Part shown: in pieces, positions 56,334 through 63,740 of the stretch
How positions within the stretch are numbered: position 1 is the stretch's first letter
Layout of the letters: the number at the start of each line of letters is the position of its first letter
Source: Burkholderia sp. GAS332
GTDB lineage: Bacteria; Pseudomonadota; Gammaproteobacteria; Burkholderiales; Burkholderiaceae
NCBI GenBank assembly: GCA_900142905.1
Contig: FSRV01000002.1
Location: 3,472,001 to 3,536,000 of the forward strand
Direction: 5' to 3'
DNA length: 64,000 bases
Made by a program: the position numbers and the translations under genes
The notes under the pieces: generated by a model
What the model saw: only the letters and a program-made list of their open reading frames with translations
Told to the model about the DNA's origin: nothing
Databases searched by the model: none

Positions 56334-56363
56334 CGCTATAACCTTTCATATATTACGATAGCG
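56334..56363 (+). promoter_or_regulatory. ModE-box candidate upstream of modA
   Basis: The 30-bp site opens CGCTATAA and closes TTACGATAGCG, an inverted repeat around an A/T-rich centre (CATATA). It resembles the ModE operator (CGxTATATA-spacer-TATAxAACG form) and lies 45 bp before modA. Confidence 0.6.
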
Positions 56364-56407
56364 TTTTAACCCGCCTGTTCCGGCCCACGCCGGACATCCA
56401 AACCTTC

Positions 56408-57181
56408 ATGACACTGTCCCGCCGCTTTGTGAAACATGCGCTGTTCATCGCCAGCGCCGTCTCCGTTGCCATTAGCGCCAACGCACGTGCCGACGAACTG
56501 GTGGTTTCCGCCGCCGCCAGCCTGACCAACGCGTTCAAAGCGGTGAGCGAAGTCTTCGAACAACAGCATCCCGGCACCAAGGTCCTGCTGAACTTCGGCG
56601 CATCCGACGTGCTGATGCAGCAAATCGCCAAAGGCGCGCCGGCCGACGTGTTCGCCTCCGCCGATCAGAAAGCAATGGACAAGGCCGCCGCGGAGAAAGT
56701 GATCGTTCCGGCCACGCGCCGCGACTTCGCCGCCAATTCGCTGGTGCTGATCGTGCCGGCTGACAGCCATTTCGCGCCGACCTCGCTGAACGATCTGGCG
56801 TCGGCGAATGTGAAGCGTGTGGCTTACGGTGATCCGGCTTCGGTGCCGATTGGCCGCTATGCGCAAGGCGCGCTGCAAGCCGCGGGCGTGTGGGACGCAG
56901 TCAACGCTAAGGCCGTGCTGGCATCGAACGTACGCCAGAGCCTGGACTACGTGTCGCGTGGCGAAGTCGACGCCGGCTTCGTGTTCAGCACCGACGCCGC
57001 GGTCATGCCGGACAAGGTCAAGGTCGCGATGAACGTGCCGACGCAAACACCGATCACCTATCCGATCGCGCAGGTCGAAGGCAGCCGTCACGCAACCGAC
57101 GCGCAGGCCTTCATGAACTTCGTGCTCTCGCCCGCCGGCCAGGCCGTGCTTGCGAAGTACGGTTTCAAGCCCGCGCATTAA
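56408..57181 (+). CDS. modA: Molybdate-binding periplasmic protein
   Basis: A 257-residue precursor of the ModA substrate-binding protein. The signal peptide ends near NARAD, and the mature part opens ELVVSAAASLTNAFKAVSEVFEQQHPG, with the serine-rich oxyanion loop, then FGASDVLMQQIAKGAPADVFASADQKAMD. It captures molybdate (or tungstate) and hands it to ModB. It is followed at 18 bp by modB. A ModE-like site lies directly upstream, so molybdate-dependent repression is likely. Confidence 0.95.
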   Translation: MTLSRRFVKHALFIASAVSVAISANARADELVVSAAASLTNAFKAVSEVFEQQHPGTKVLLNFGASDVLMQQIAKGAPADVFASADQKAMDKAAAEKVIVPATRRDFAANSLVLIVPADSHFAPTSLNDLASANVKRVAYGDPASVPIGRYAQGALQAAGVWDAVNAKAVLASNVRQSLDYVSRGEVDAGFVFSTDAAVMPDKVKVAMNVPTQTPITYPIAQVEGSRHATDAQAFMNFVLSPAGQAVLAKYGFKPAH

Positions 57182-57199
57182 CTTAGGTACAGCACGCTC

Positions 57200-57874
57200 A
57201 TGCAACAGGCCTGGATTCCGCTCCTGCTGTCACTGAAGGTGGCGGGCTGGGCCACCGCGCTCAATCTGGTGTTCGGCGTCGCGGCCGGTTTCGGTTTGTC
57301 GCGCTGGCGCTCGGGCGCGCGCGACCTGATCGATTCGCTGCTCACGTTGCCCCTCGTGATGCCGCCCACCGTGCTCGGCTACTACCTGCTTGTGTTGCTC
57401 GGCCGACGCGGCGTGATCGGCGGGTGGCTCGACCGCTTCGATATCCAGTTGGTGTTCACCTGGCAGGGCGCGGTGATCGCCTCGACGGTGGTGGCGTTTC
57501 CGCTCGTGCTGAAGTCGGCGCGCGCCGCTTTCGAAGCGGTCGATCCACAGCTCGAACGGGCCGCGCGCACGCTGGGCGTCAGCGAGACAGCCCTCTTCTT
57601 TCGCGTGACACTGCCGCTCGCCTCCCGCGGCATTCTCGCCGGCGGATTACTGGCATTTGCGCGAGCGCTCGGTGAGTTCGGCGCGACGCTGATGATCGCG
57701 GGCAACTTGCCGGGACGCACGCAGACACTTTCGGTTGCGGTCTATTCAGCCGTGCAGGCCGGCGACGACAGCACGGCCAACTTCCTCGTGCTCGTGACTT
57801 CGGTGACGTGTGTCGTGATCCTGTTGCTCGCGGGCCGTCTGGTGCCACAGCACACGCTTTTGACGTCCCGCTGA
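57200..57874 (+). CDS. modB: Molybdate ABC transporter permease
   Basis: A 224-residue inner-membrane permease with about five to six helices and the EAA loop ERAARTLGVSETALFFRVTLPLASRGILAGGLLAFARALGEFGATLMIAGN. LPLVMPPTVLGYYLLVLLGRRG is the ModB-type signature. It dimerises and pairs with ModC. Its stop codon is one base ahead of the modC start. Confidence 0.95.
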   Translation: MQQAWIPLLLSLKVAGWATALNLVFGVAAGFGLSRWRSGARDLIDSLLTLPLVMPPTVLGYYLLVLLGRRGVIGGWLDRFDIQLVFTWQGAVIASTVVAFPLVLKSARAAFEAVDPQLERAARTLGVSETALFFRVTLPLASRGILAGGLLAFARALGEFGATLMIAGNLPGRTQTLSVAVYSAVQAGDDSTANFLVLVTSVTCVVILLLAGRLVPQHTLLTSR

Positions 57875-57875
57875 T

Positions 57876-58577
57876 ATGCCGCTCGCCGTTGACATCCGCA
57901 AGACCTTCGCGAGCGCCGAGCGCCGTTTCACGCTCGACGTCTCGTTCAAGGCGATCACGCAGCGCGTCGTGCTGTTCGGGCCGTCCGGAGCGGGCAAGAG
58001 TTTGACGCTACAGGCCATCGCCGGCTTGCTACGCCCCGACGAAGGGGCGATCACGCTGCACGGCACCGCTTTATTCGATAGCGCGCGCGGCATCGATCAG
58101 AAACCCCAAGCGCGCAAGATTGCCTATCTGTTTCAGGACTTCGCGCTGTTTCCCCATCTGAACGTGCGGCAGAATATCGGCTTCGGGTTACAGCAGGGTT
58201 GGCGCAATCCGCGCGCGCGGATCTCGCATCCGCAAGTCGATTACTGGCTCGATGCGCTCGAGTTGAAAGGCGTGGCGGGGAATCATCCGGCGCAGCTTTC
58301 AGGTGGACAGAAGCAGCGCGTGGCGCTGGCGCGGGCACTGGTCGCGCAACCCCGCTTGCTGTTGCTGGACGAGCCGTTTTCCGCGCTCGATAGCGCGTTG
58401 CGTCAGCGCATGCGGCGCGAGCTGTCGGACCTGCAAACGCGGCTCGATATTCCGATGGTGTTGATCACGCACGATCCCGACGATGTGGCCGCCTTCGGCG
58501 ATCAGGTCGTTCAGGTCAGCGATGGGTGCGTGCGGGAGAATCATCCGTTTGCTGGGTACGAGCGCAGCGTGCCATAA
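57876..58577 (+). CDS. modC: Molybdate ABC transporter ATPase, short form
   Basis: A 233-residue ATPase with Walker A GPSGAGKS, Q-loop YLFQDFALFPHLNV, signature LSGGQKQR and Walker B LLLLDEPFSALD. Standard ModC is about 350 residues with a C-terminal Mop/TOBE domain that senses molybdate; here the chain ends just after the H-loop and the TOBE part is missing. The stop (TAA) is clean and no TOBE remnant is visible in the following 100 bp. Trans-inhibition by molybdate via ModC is therefore unlikely in this transporter. Confidence 0.93.
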   Translation: MPLAVDIRKTFASAERRFTLDVSFKAITQRVVLFGPSGAGKSLTLQAIAGLLRPDEGAITLHGTALFDSARGIDQKPQARKIAYLFQDFALFPHLNVRQNIGFGLQQGWRNPRARISHPQVDYWLDALELKGVAGNHPAQLSGGQKQRVALARALVAQPRLLLLDEPFSALDSALRQRMRRELSDLQTRLDIPMVLITHDPDDVAAFGDQVVQVSDGCVRENHPFAGYERSVP

Positions 58578-58686
58578 CGTCAGCGCGCGCTTTCGGAGCC
58601 CTTCAGGGTTCTCAGAGCCTCAGAATCCACAGAACCTTCAGAACCTTCACAGCCTCTGCTCTCGCAGCCTGATCGCCGTAAAGTGT

Positions 58687-59523
58687 TCAGTCCTTCACCC
58701 CAAGAATCACGCTCGACGCCTTGAATACCGCGACCGCGGTCCCGCCTTCCGCAAGGCCGAGCGTATCGACGCTTTGATTCGTGACGACTGCGGTAATCAC
58801 CGCGCCGCCTTCCAGCGCCAACGACACCTCCGCGTTGACCGCCCCGCGCTTCACGCTCTGCACCGTACCGCGCAACTGATTGCGCGCCGAGAGCTTCGGC
58901 TGCGCGCCACTTTCATTCTCGACGAGCAGCATCACCCACGACGCCTTGATCAACGCGAACGCTGCCGCCCCCACTACCAGCCCCAAGGTCTCGGTACTTT
59001 CATGCGTGACGACCGCGACGATCGTATGACCACCTGCCAGCGCCAACGACACTTCATCGTTGACCGTCCCGCGCGTGAGCGCCGACACCGTTCCATACAG
59101 CTGATTGCGCGCGCTCGTTTTCACGCCGATGCGGCCGATCAGATCCCAATCCGTCGCAAAGCCTTCGATCGCCGCGCCCGCGCGTTCGAGAAAACGCCGA
59201 TGCTCGCGTTCGACCGCCCGAAACGTGTCGATCAGCTTCAGCGCGCGCGGCGTGAGGGTCGTACCGCCACCGCCTTTGCCACCGGTTGAGCGCACCACTA
59301 GCGGCTCACCGGCGAGATTGTTCATCGTGTCGACGGCGTCCCACGCGCCTTTGTAGCTCATGCCGACGGCTTTCGCCGCGCTGGTGATCGAACCGGTCTC
59401 GCCGATCGCCGCGAGCAACCCAATTCGCGACGCGCCGCCGAGCGTTTGCGCGCCCGCCTGAAACCAGACGGAGCCGCCAAGTTCAAGGGCTTCGTGAGAC
59501 GGATCGATGCGGTCGGATGTCAT
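58687..59523 (-). CDS. modE: Molybdate-responsive regulator ModE
   Basis: A 278-residue ModE with an N-terminal winged helix (GETGSITSAAKAVGMSYKGAWDAVDTMNN, about 36-65) and two C-terminal Mop domains (RNQLYGTVSALTRGTVNDEVSL and RNQLRGTVQSVKRGAVNAEVSL), each followed by TLGL and a KAS-V motif. It binds molybdate and represses modABC. It is convergent with the operon, not upstream of it. GGVRSTGGKGGGG-type wing residues are the standard ModE ones. Confidence 0.95.
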   Translation of the reverse strand: MTSDRIDPSHEALELGGSVWFQAGAQTLGGASRIGLLAAIGETGSITSAAKAVGMSYKGAWDAVDTMNNLAGEPLVVRSTGGKGGGGTTLTPRALKLIDTFRAVEREHRRFLERAGAAIEGFATDWDLIGRIGVKTSARNQLYGTVSALTRGTVNDEVSLALAGGHTIVAVVTHESTETLGLVVGAAAFALIKASWVMLLVENESGAQPKLSARNQLRGTVQSVKRGAVNAEVSLALEGGAVITAVVTNQSVDTLGLAEGGTAVAVFKASSVILGVKD

Positions 59524-59580
59524 GGCGGCAGAAGGGTCGGAGGGTCAGGAAAGGACAGCAAACCATTATAGCGACGCAGG

Positions 59581-59596
59581 CATCCGTCGACGGATG
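59581..59596. promoter_or_regulatory. 16-bp perfect palindrome upstream of SDR gene
   Basis: CATCCGTCGACGGATG is its own reverse complement. It lies in the modE-SDR gap, 144 bp before the SDR start. The size fits a TetR- or MarR-type operator, but no such regulator is encoded nearby. Confidence 0.45.
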
Positions 59597-59608
59597 GGTA
59601 CAAGGCAC

Positions 59609-59626
59609 GTTTTCGACCCCGAAAAC
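59609..59626. promoter_or_regulatory. Second palindrome upstream of SDR gene
   Basis: GTTTTCG-ACCC-CGAAAAC has exact 7-bp arms around four bases, 13 bp after the first palindrome. Confidence 0.45.
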
Positions 59627-59739
59627 GGATAGGTGGGATACTTCACGCGAAGGTTTGAACACCCCGTCCTTTCCATTTTTCGGCGAGGCTAGCAGCGAGT
59701 CGTGGGCAGTCCGTCACAACTTCAGCAAGGAGCAAACCA

Positions 59740-60534
59740 GTGAACATCGATCTGTCGGGCAAGACCGCCATCGTCAGCGCATCCACGGCGGGCATTGGCC
59801 TTGCCATCGCGACCGGTATCGCCGCATCGGGTGCGGAAACCATCGTCAACGGACGCAAACAGGAGGCGGTGGACCGCGCCATCGAAGCCATCCGCAAGAC
59901 AGCGCCACACGCGAAGCTGCGCGGCTTCGCGGGCGACCTCGGCAGCCGCGAGGGCTGCGACGCGCTGGCTAAGGCTGTGCCGCAGGCCGACATTCTGGTG
60001 AACAACCTCGGCGTCTTCGGTCCCGGCGACATTTTCACCACCGAAGACGACGACTGGGAGCGCTATTTCCAGGTCAATGTCATGTCGGGCGTGCGGCTCA
60101 CGCGCAGTTACCTCAAAGGGATGATGGAACGCAAATGGGGCCGCGTGGTGTTCATATCGTCAGAGTCAGCGCTGAATATCCCGGCGGATATGCTCGCCTA
60201 CGGTTTCTCTAAGACCGCTCAGTTGAGCATCGCGCGCGGCATTGCCAAGTACGCGGCCGGCAGCGGTGTGACGGTGAACTCCGTATTGCCTGGACCGACC
60301 TTGTCGGACGGATTCCGCTCGATGGTGGAAGACACCGCGAAGAAGCAAGGTAAAACCGTCGAGCAGGTTGCCACTGAATTCGTGCGTGAGCATCGCAGCA
60401 GTTCGATCATCCAGCGCGCGGCCTCCACTGAGGAGATCGCGAACATGGTCGTCTACGTCTGCTCACCGCAGGCTTCGGCGACCACCGGCGCGGCGCTGCG
60501 CGTGGATGGCGGCGTGATCGATACGATCGCGTGA
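59740..60534 (+). CDS. Short-chain dehydrogenase/reductase
   Basis: A 264-residue classical SDR. The Rossmann glycine motif reads SASTAGIG (the usual first TG replaced by SA), NNLG stands for NNAG, and the active site has Ser in FISSES and Y-x3-K in YGFSK. The C-terminal YVCSPQASATTGAALRVDGGVI is typical. AAGGAG precedes a GTG start. The 30 residues around EDTAKKQGKTVEQVATEFVREHRSSSIIQR match a subgroup often labelled 3-oxoacyl-ACP reductase-like, but the substrate is unknown. Confidence 0.88.
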   Translation: MNIDLSGKTAIVSASTAGIGLAIATGIAASGAETIVNGRKQEAVDRAIEAIRKTAPHAKLRGFAGDLGSREGCDALAKAVPQADILVNNLGVFGPGDIFTTEDDDWERYFQVNVMSGVRLTRSYLKGMMERKWGRVVFISSESALNIPADMLAYGFSKTAQLSIARGIAKYAAGSGVTVNSVLPGPTLSDGFRSMVEDTAKKQGKTVEQVATEFVREHRSSSIIQRAASTEEIANMVVYVCSPQASATTGAALRVDGGVIDTIA

Positions 60535-60656
60535 CGACCGCCGCGCTTTAGAACCACAGGCGACAGAGCCGATTGGCTTTGTCGCCCGTTTTTGCTTGAC
60601 ATGCAGATACCTCTGGACAACGTCAATGCGCGCAAGCCGTCGCGTTCCGTCGTCAC

Positions 60657-61040
60657 TCAAACCGCGTACTGCGCGATCCCATTGCCGAACGACCAGTTCT
60701 CCTTCAGCACCTCGACGAGATTGATGAACACATCCTCTCGTCGCAGTCCCGGCGACTCCGCCAGTTCATCCGCCATGCGCTTGTACAGCGCCTTCTTTTG
60801 CTCGAGCGTGCGCGTGTTGTTAAACGTGATCTGAATCACTACGAGATCGTCGCTGCGTTCGATGTTCAGATACTGCTTGTCATACACAAAATTGCCGGCT
60901 TCGTGCTCGGTGATCAGCATGAAGATGTCGTCTTTCGGCACATTGCAGGTGTCCACCAGCGAACGCTGAATGCTGTCCGTCAGCGCCTTCCGGTATTCCG
61001 CCGGCTTGCCGGCGCGCAATGCAATTCGTGTGAGCGGCAT
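60657..61040 (-). CDS. Tautomerase-superfamily protein
   Basis: A 127-residue protein of the tautomerase fold. The ATG at 61040 (AAGGAG upstream) leaves Pro as the first residue after Met, which is the catalytic base of this superfamily (PLTRIALRAGKP). The body shows FNNTRTLEQKKALYKRMADELAESPGLRREDVFINLVEV, with a duplicated beta-alpha-beta unit. Relatives include malonate-semialdehyde decarboxylase-like and 4-oxalocrotonate tautomerase-like enzymes. It diverges from a LysR gene with a 100-bp gap. Confidence 0.85.
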   Translation of the reverse strand: MPLTRIALRAGKPAEYRKALTDSIQRSLVDTCNVPKDDIFMLITEHEAGNFVYDKQYLNIERSDDLVVIQITFNNTRTLEQKKALYKRMADELAESPGLRREDVFINLVEVLKENWSFGNGIAQYAV

Positions 61041-61140
61041 GGTGAAACTCCTTCGTCGCAGTGATTGGGTAAACACAGCTTAGGCCCGCTCAGTCATAAT
61101 GAACAGCCATCATCGGCTATTTCATCCATATTCAACCAAA

Positions 61141-61989
61141 ATGAAAGTCCTCGATCTCGATGCGGTGCGCGCCTTCGTGCTGGTCGCCGATCTGCACAGT
61201 TTTACGCGGGCTGCCGACGCGCTCGACACCACGCAATCGGCCGTCAGCCTGAAGCTCAAGCGGCTGGAGGCGCACCTCGGCAAGCAGTTAGTGGAGCGCA
61301 CACCGCGCGTCGTGCGTCTTTCCGCGGACGGCAACGCGTTCCTTGGCGCGGCCCGCGACCTGCTGAGCGCGCATGAGCGGGCGCTGGGTTCGCTGTCGGT
61401 GGAGCGTCGGCGGCTCACGTTGGGGCTGAGCGAGCATGTCGCGGGAACGAACTTGCCGCAGTTGCTCTCGCGGCTGAACGCACACGATCCGGGTCTGGTG
61501 GTCGAATTGCATCTGGGCAGGTCGGCAGCGCTGCTCGCGCAATTCGACGAACGGCGCCTCGACGCGGTGATCATTCGCTATGGTGCCGATGAGCCACCGC
61601 GTGACGACGCGCAGGTGCTATTCAGCGAGCCGCTCGGCTGGCTCGCTACACCGCAATGGCTGCCGCGCGTCAGCGAGCCATTGGCGCTCGCGCTGCTGAG
61701 TCCGCCGTGCAATGTGCGCGAGGTTGCGCTGCACACGCTGAACGAGGCGGGGGTTGCATGGCAGGAAGTGTTCATTGGCGGCGGTGTGGCAGCGGTCGGC
61801 GCTGCGGTTGCAGCCGGTCTGGCCGTGTCGCCGCTGGCGCGCAGAGTGGCGCCGCGTGGCTTGGTCGATGTCGGCGCGCGTTTGGGTTTGCCGCCGCTGC
61901 CGGAATCGCGTGTGACCTTGCACTCACGGGTGAGGGATAAGCGGTCGATTGAGACGTTGCGGTTGATGACGAGTGGCTTGGCAACGTAG
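61141..61989 (+). CDS. LysR-family regulator divergent from tautomerase gene
   Basis: A 282-residue LysR protein, N-terminal helix-turn-helix SFTRAADALDTTQSAVSLKLKRLEAHLGKQLVERTPR-type. The start is the ATG at 61141 (MKVLDLDAVRAFVLV); an earlier ATG at 61099 gives an unrelated extension. The effector domain is present but slightly short. The divergent arrangement makes it the probable regulator of the tautomerase gene and perhaps itself; no further targets are visible. Confidence 0.84.
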   Translation: MKVLDLDAVRAFVLVADLHSFTRAADALDTTQSAVSLKLKRLEAHLGKQLVERTPRVVRLSADGNAFLGAARDLLSAHERALGSLSVERRRLTLGLSEHVAGTNLPQLLSRLNAHDPGLVVELHLGRSAALLAQFDERRLDAVIIRYGADEPPRDDAQVLFSEPLGWLATPQWLPRVSEPLALALLSPPCNVREVALHTLNEAGVAWQEVFIGGGVAAVGAAVAAGLAVSPLARRVAPRGLVDVGARLGLPPLPESRVTLHSRVRDKRSIETLRLMTSGLAT

Positions 61990-62081
61990 TAGAGAAACGA
62001 CTTCTTGCTCTAAACCATGAATAAAGTTCGCCGACTTTCGCTTAAGCTGGGAAGCTAACAATTTCATTTAAAAATAGATCC

Positions 62082-63005
62082 GTGGACCTCGACCCCCGAC
62101 AAACCGCCGCCGTCCGCGCGGTCATCGAAACCGGCAGCTTCGAGCAGGCTGCCGTGCGCCTGAACATCACCTCGTCGGCGGTATCGCAGCGAGTGCGGGC
62201 GCTCGAAACGCGCTTGGGCAATCCGCTGATCGTGCGCACACGGCCCTGTCGCGCGACGCAGATGGGCCAGCGTCTGCTGCAGTTTCTACGGCGCGCCGCC
62301 CTGCTCGAAGACGACTTCGCCAGCGATCTCGCGGGCGCCAATGAAGCCTTGCTGAACGTCGCCGCCGCCGTGAATGCGGACACGCTGTCCACGTGGTTTT
62401 TCCCTGCGCTCTCCGAGATCCTGCTGCAAGAAAACGTGCTGCTCGATCTGACCGTCGACGACCAGGACCACACTCACGCGCTGCTCGCCTCAGGCCTCGC
62501 GATCGGCTGCATCACCACCGAACCCGCGCCGATGCGCGGCTGTTTCGCCGAACGGCTGGGCGCCATGCGCTACCGGCTGGTAGCGTCGGCCGCGTTCGTC
62601 GAACGATGGTTTCCGAATGGATTGACGCGTGAAAGCGCGCGGCGCGCGCCGGTGATCCTGTCCTCACGCAAGGACGCGTTGCAGGCGCGCTTTCTCGAGA
62701 CGCGCTTCGGTCTGCCGCCGGAAGCTTATCCGTGCCATTACGTGCCCGCGCCGGTGCCACGTTACATGGCGATCCAGCGTGGCCTGGCTTATGGCATGGT
62801 GCCTGAACTGGAATTCGGCGATGCCGTCGAACGCGGCGAACTGGTCGACCTCGCGCCGAAGCAGCCCACCGATGTCGAGTTGTACTGGCATGCCTGGAAG
62901 GTCCAGTCGCCACGCCTCGAAAAACTCTCGGCGCGCATCGTCGAACTCGGCCGCACTGCCTTGGGTCCGCCGGGTGCAAAGGTCAAACGCAAACGCGCCG
63001 CCTGA
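62082..63005 (+). CDS. argP: ArgP/LysG-type LysR regulator
   Basis: A 307-residue LysR protein of the ArgP (IciA)/LysG group: DLDPRQTAAVRAVIETGSFEQAAVRLNITSSAVSQRVRALETRLGNPLIVR and the weakly conserved C-terminal half with FLETRFGLPPEAYPCHYVP. ArgP responds to arginine and lysine and usually drives export genes such as argO/lysE. No exporter is adjacent (the LysE-type gene at 11.1 kb is far away). The start is GTG at 62082. A basic tail (KVKRKRAA) ends the chain. Confidence 0.85.
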   Translation: MDLDPRQTAAVRAVIETGSFEQAAVRLNITSSAVSQRVRALETRLGNPLIVRTRPCRATQMGQRLLQFLRRAALLEDDFASDLAGANEALLNVAAAVNADTLSTWFFPALSEILLQENVLLDLTVDDQDHTHALLASGLAIGCITTEPAPMRGCFAERLGAMRYRLVASAAFVERWFPNGLTRESARRAPVILSSRKDALQARFLETRFGLPPEAYPCHYVPAPVPRYMAIQRGLAYGMVPELEFGDAVERGELVDLAPKQPTDVELYWHAWKVQSPRLEKLSARIVELGRTALGPPGAKVKRKRAA

Positions 63006-63013
63006 ACCGGAGG

Positions 63014-63628
63014 TCAGTGGAGGATCGGCGGCATCGAGCCGCTGCTGGCGGTTGCAGGATTCGCGCTTGTATCCGCAGCGGGACTCGCCGTTACGTTTGC
63101 GGCCTTGGCCGGCGCGTTCGTATGAACCACAGCCGGTTTAGCCGGGCCGGTTTTCGCCGCCACCTTGACCACGTGGGCATGCGCTGTACGGCCTTGAACC
63201 AGGTTGGCGCGCATGATCCTGCCTTGACCCGGTTTCGCCTGAGCAATTTGTGTGTGCGGCTTTTTACCCTGCGCCACCACGACTGACTTCGACTTAGTCT
63301 TGCCCGTGCCCTTAACCACGCCGCCGTGGCCAACGTTCTTAGCTGAGACCTTCTTCACGCTGCCATGCGCCGCCGGCTTGGCGCCGCCCTTCGACGCCGA
63401 CGCGACTCGCTGCGCGCCATGTTGACTCTTCGCCGCGTGCTTCGACGCCCTCTTCGCGCCGGCGGTAGACTTGGTTTTGCCCGCGCCCGTCGTTTTCTTT
63501 GCGTGCTTCACCGTATGCCCGGTCGACTCGGGCGGATTCCACACTTCCGCATAACCTGCTGCCATTGCCGTACCGGATACACACCACACTGCAACTGCAA
63601 CTGCTGTTGCTACTGCTCGAACCCACAT
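63014..63628 (-). CDS. Exported Lys/Ala/Gly-rich low-complexity protein
   Basis: A 204-residue protein. The signal peptide WVRAVATAVAVAVWCVSGTAMA is followed by GYAEVWNPPESTGHTVKH and then about 130 residues made mostly of Lys, Ala, Gly, Ser, Thr and His (KKTTGAGKTKSTAGAKRASK, KGTGKTKSKSVV), ending in Ala/Pro/Thr. The composition is histone-H1-like, but the signal peptide points to the periplasm or envelope. No catalytic motif. AGGAGA lies upstream of the ATG at 63628. Function unknown; it could bind anionic polymers. Confidence 0.72.
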   Translation of the reverse strand: MWVRAVATAVAVAVWCVSGTAMAAGYAEVWNPPESTGHTVKHAKKTTGAGKTKSTAGAKRASKHAAKSQHGAQRVASASKGGAKPAAHGSVKKVSAKNVGHGGVVKGTGKTKSKSVVVAQGKKPHTQIAQAKPGQGRIMRANLVQGRTAHAHVVKVAAKTGPAKPAVVHTNAPAKAANVTASPAADTSANPATASSGSMPPILH

Positions 63629-63679
63629 CTCCTGCTTCTCCTGATCTTCGGCTTCATAACGAGCCGGGATTATATTCCC

Positions 63680-63711
63680 TTGCAAAAATCCATTTTTAGA
63701 CTAATATTAGT
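63680..63711 (+). promoter_or_regulatory. Promoter with palindromic operator upstream of antitoxin gene
   Basis: TTGCAA (63680) and TAATAT (63702) are 16 bases apart. The 12-bp perfect palindrome ACTAATATTAGT (63700-63711) covers the -10 box, as expected for antitoxin autorepression. AAGGA lies before the ATG. Confidence 0.6.
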
Positions 63712-63740
63712 TTAAAGTACAGATAAGGACTCACCCCATC

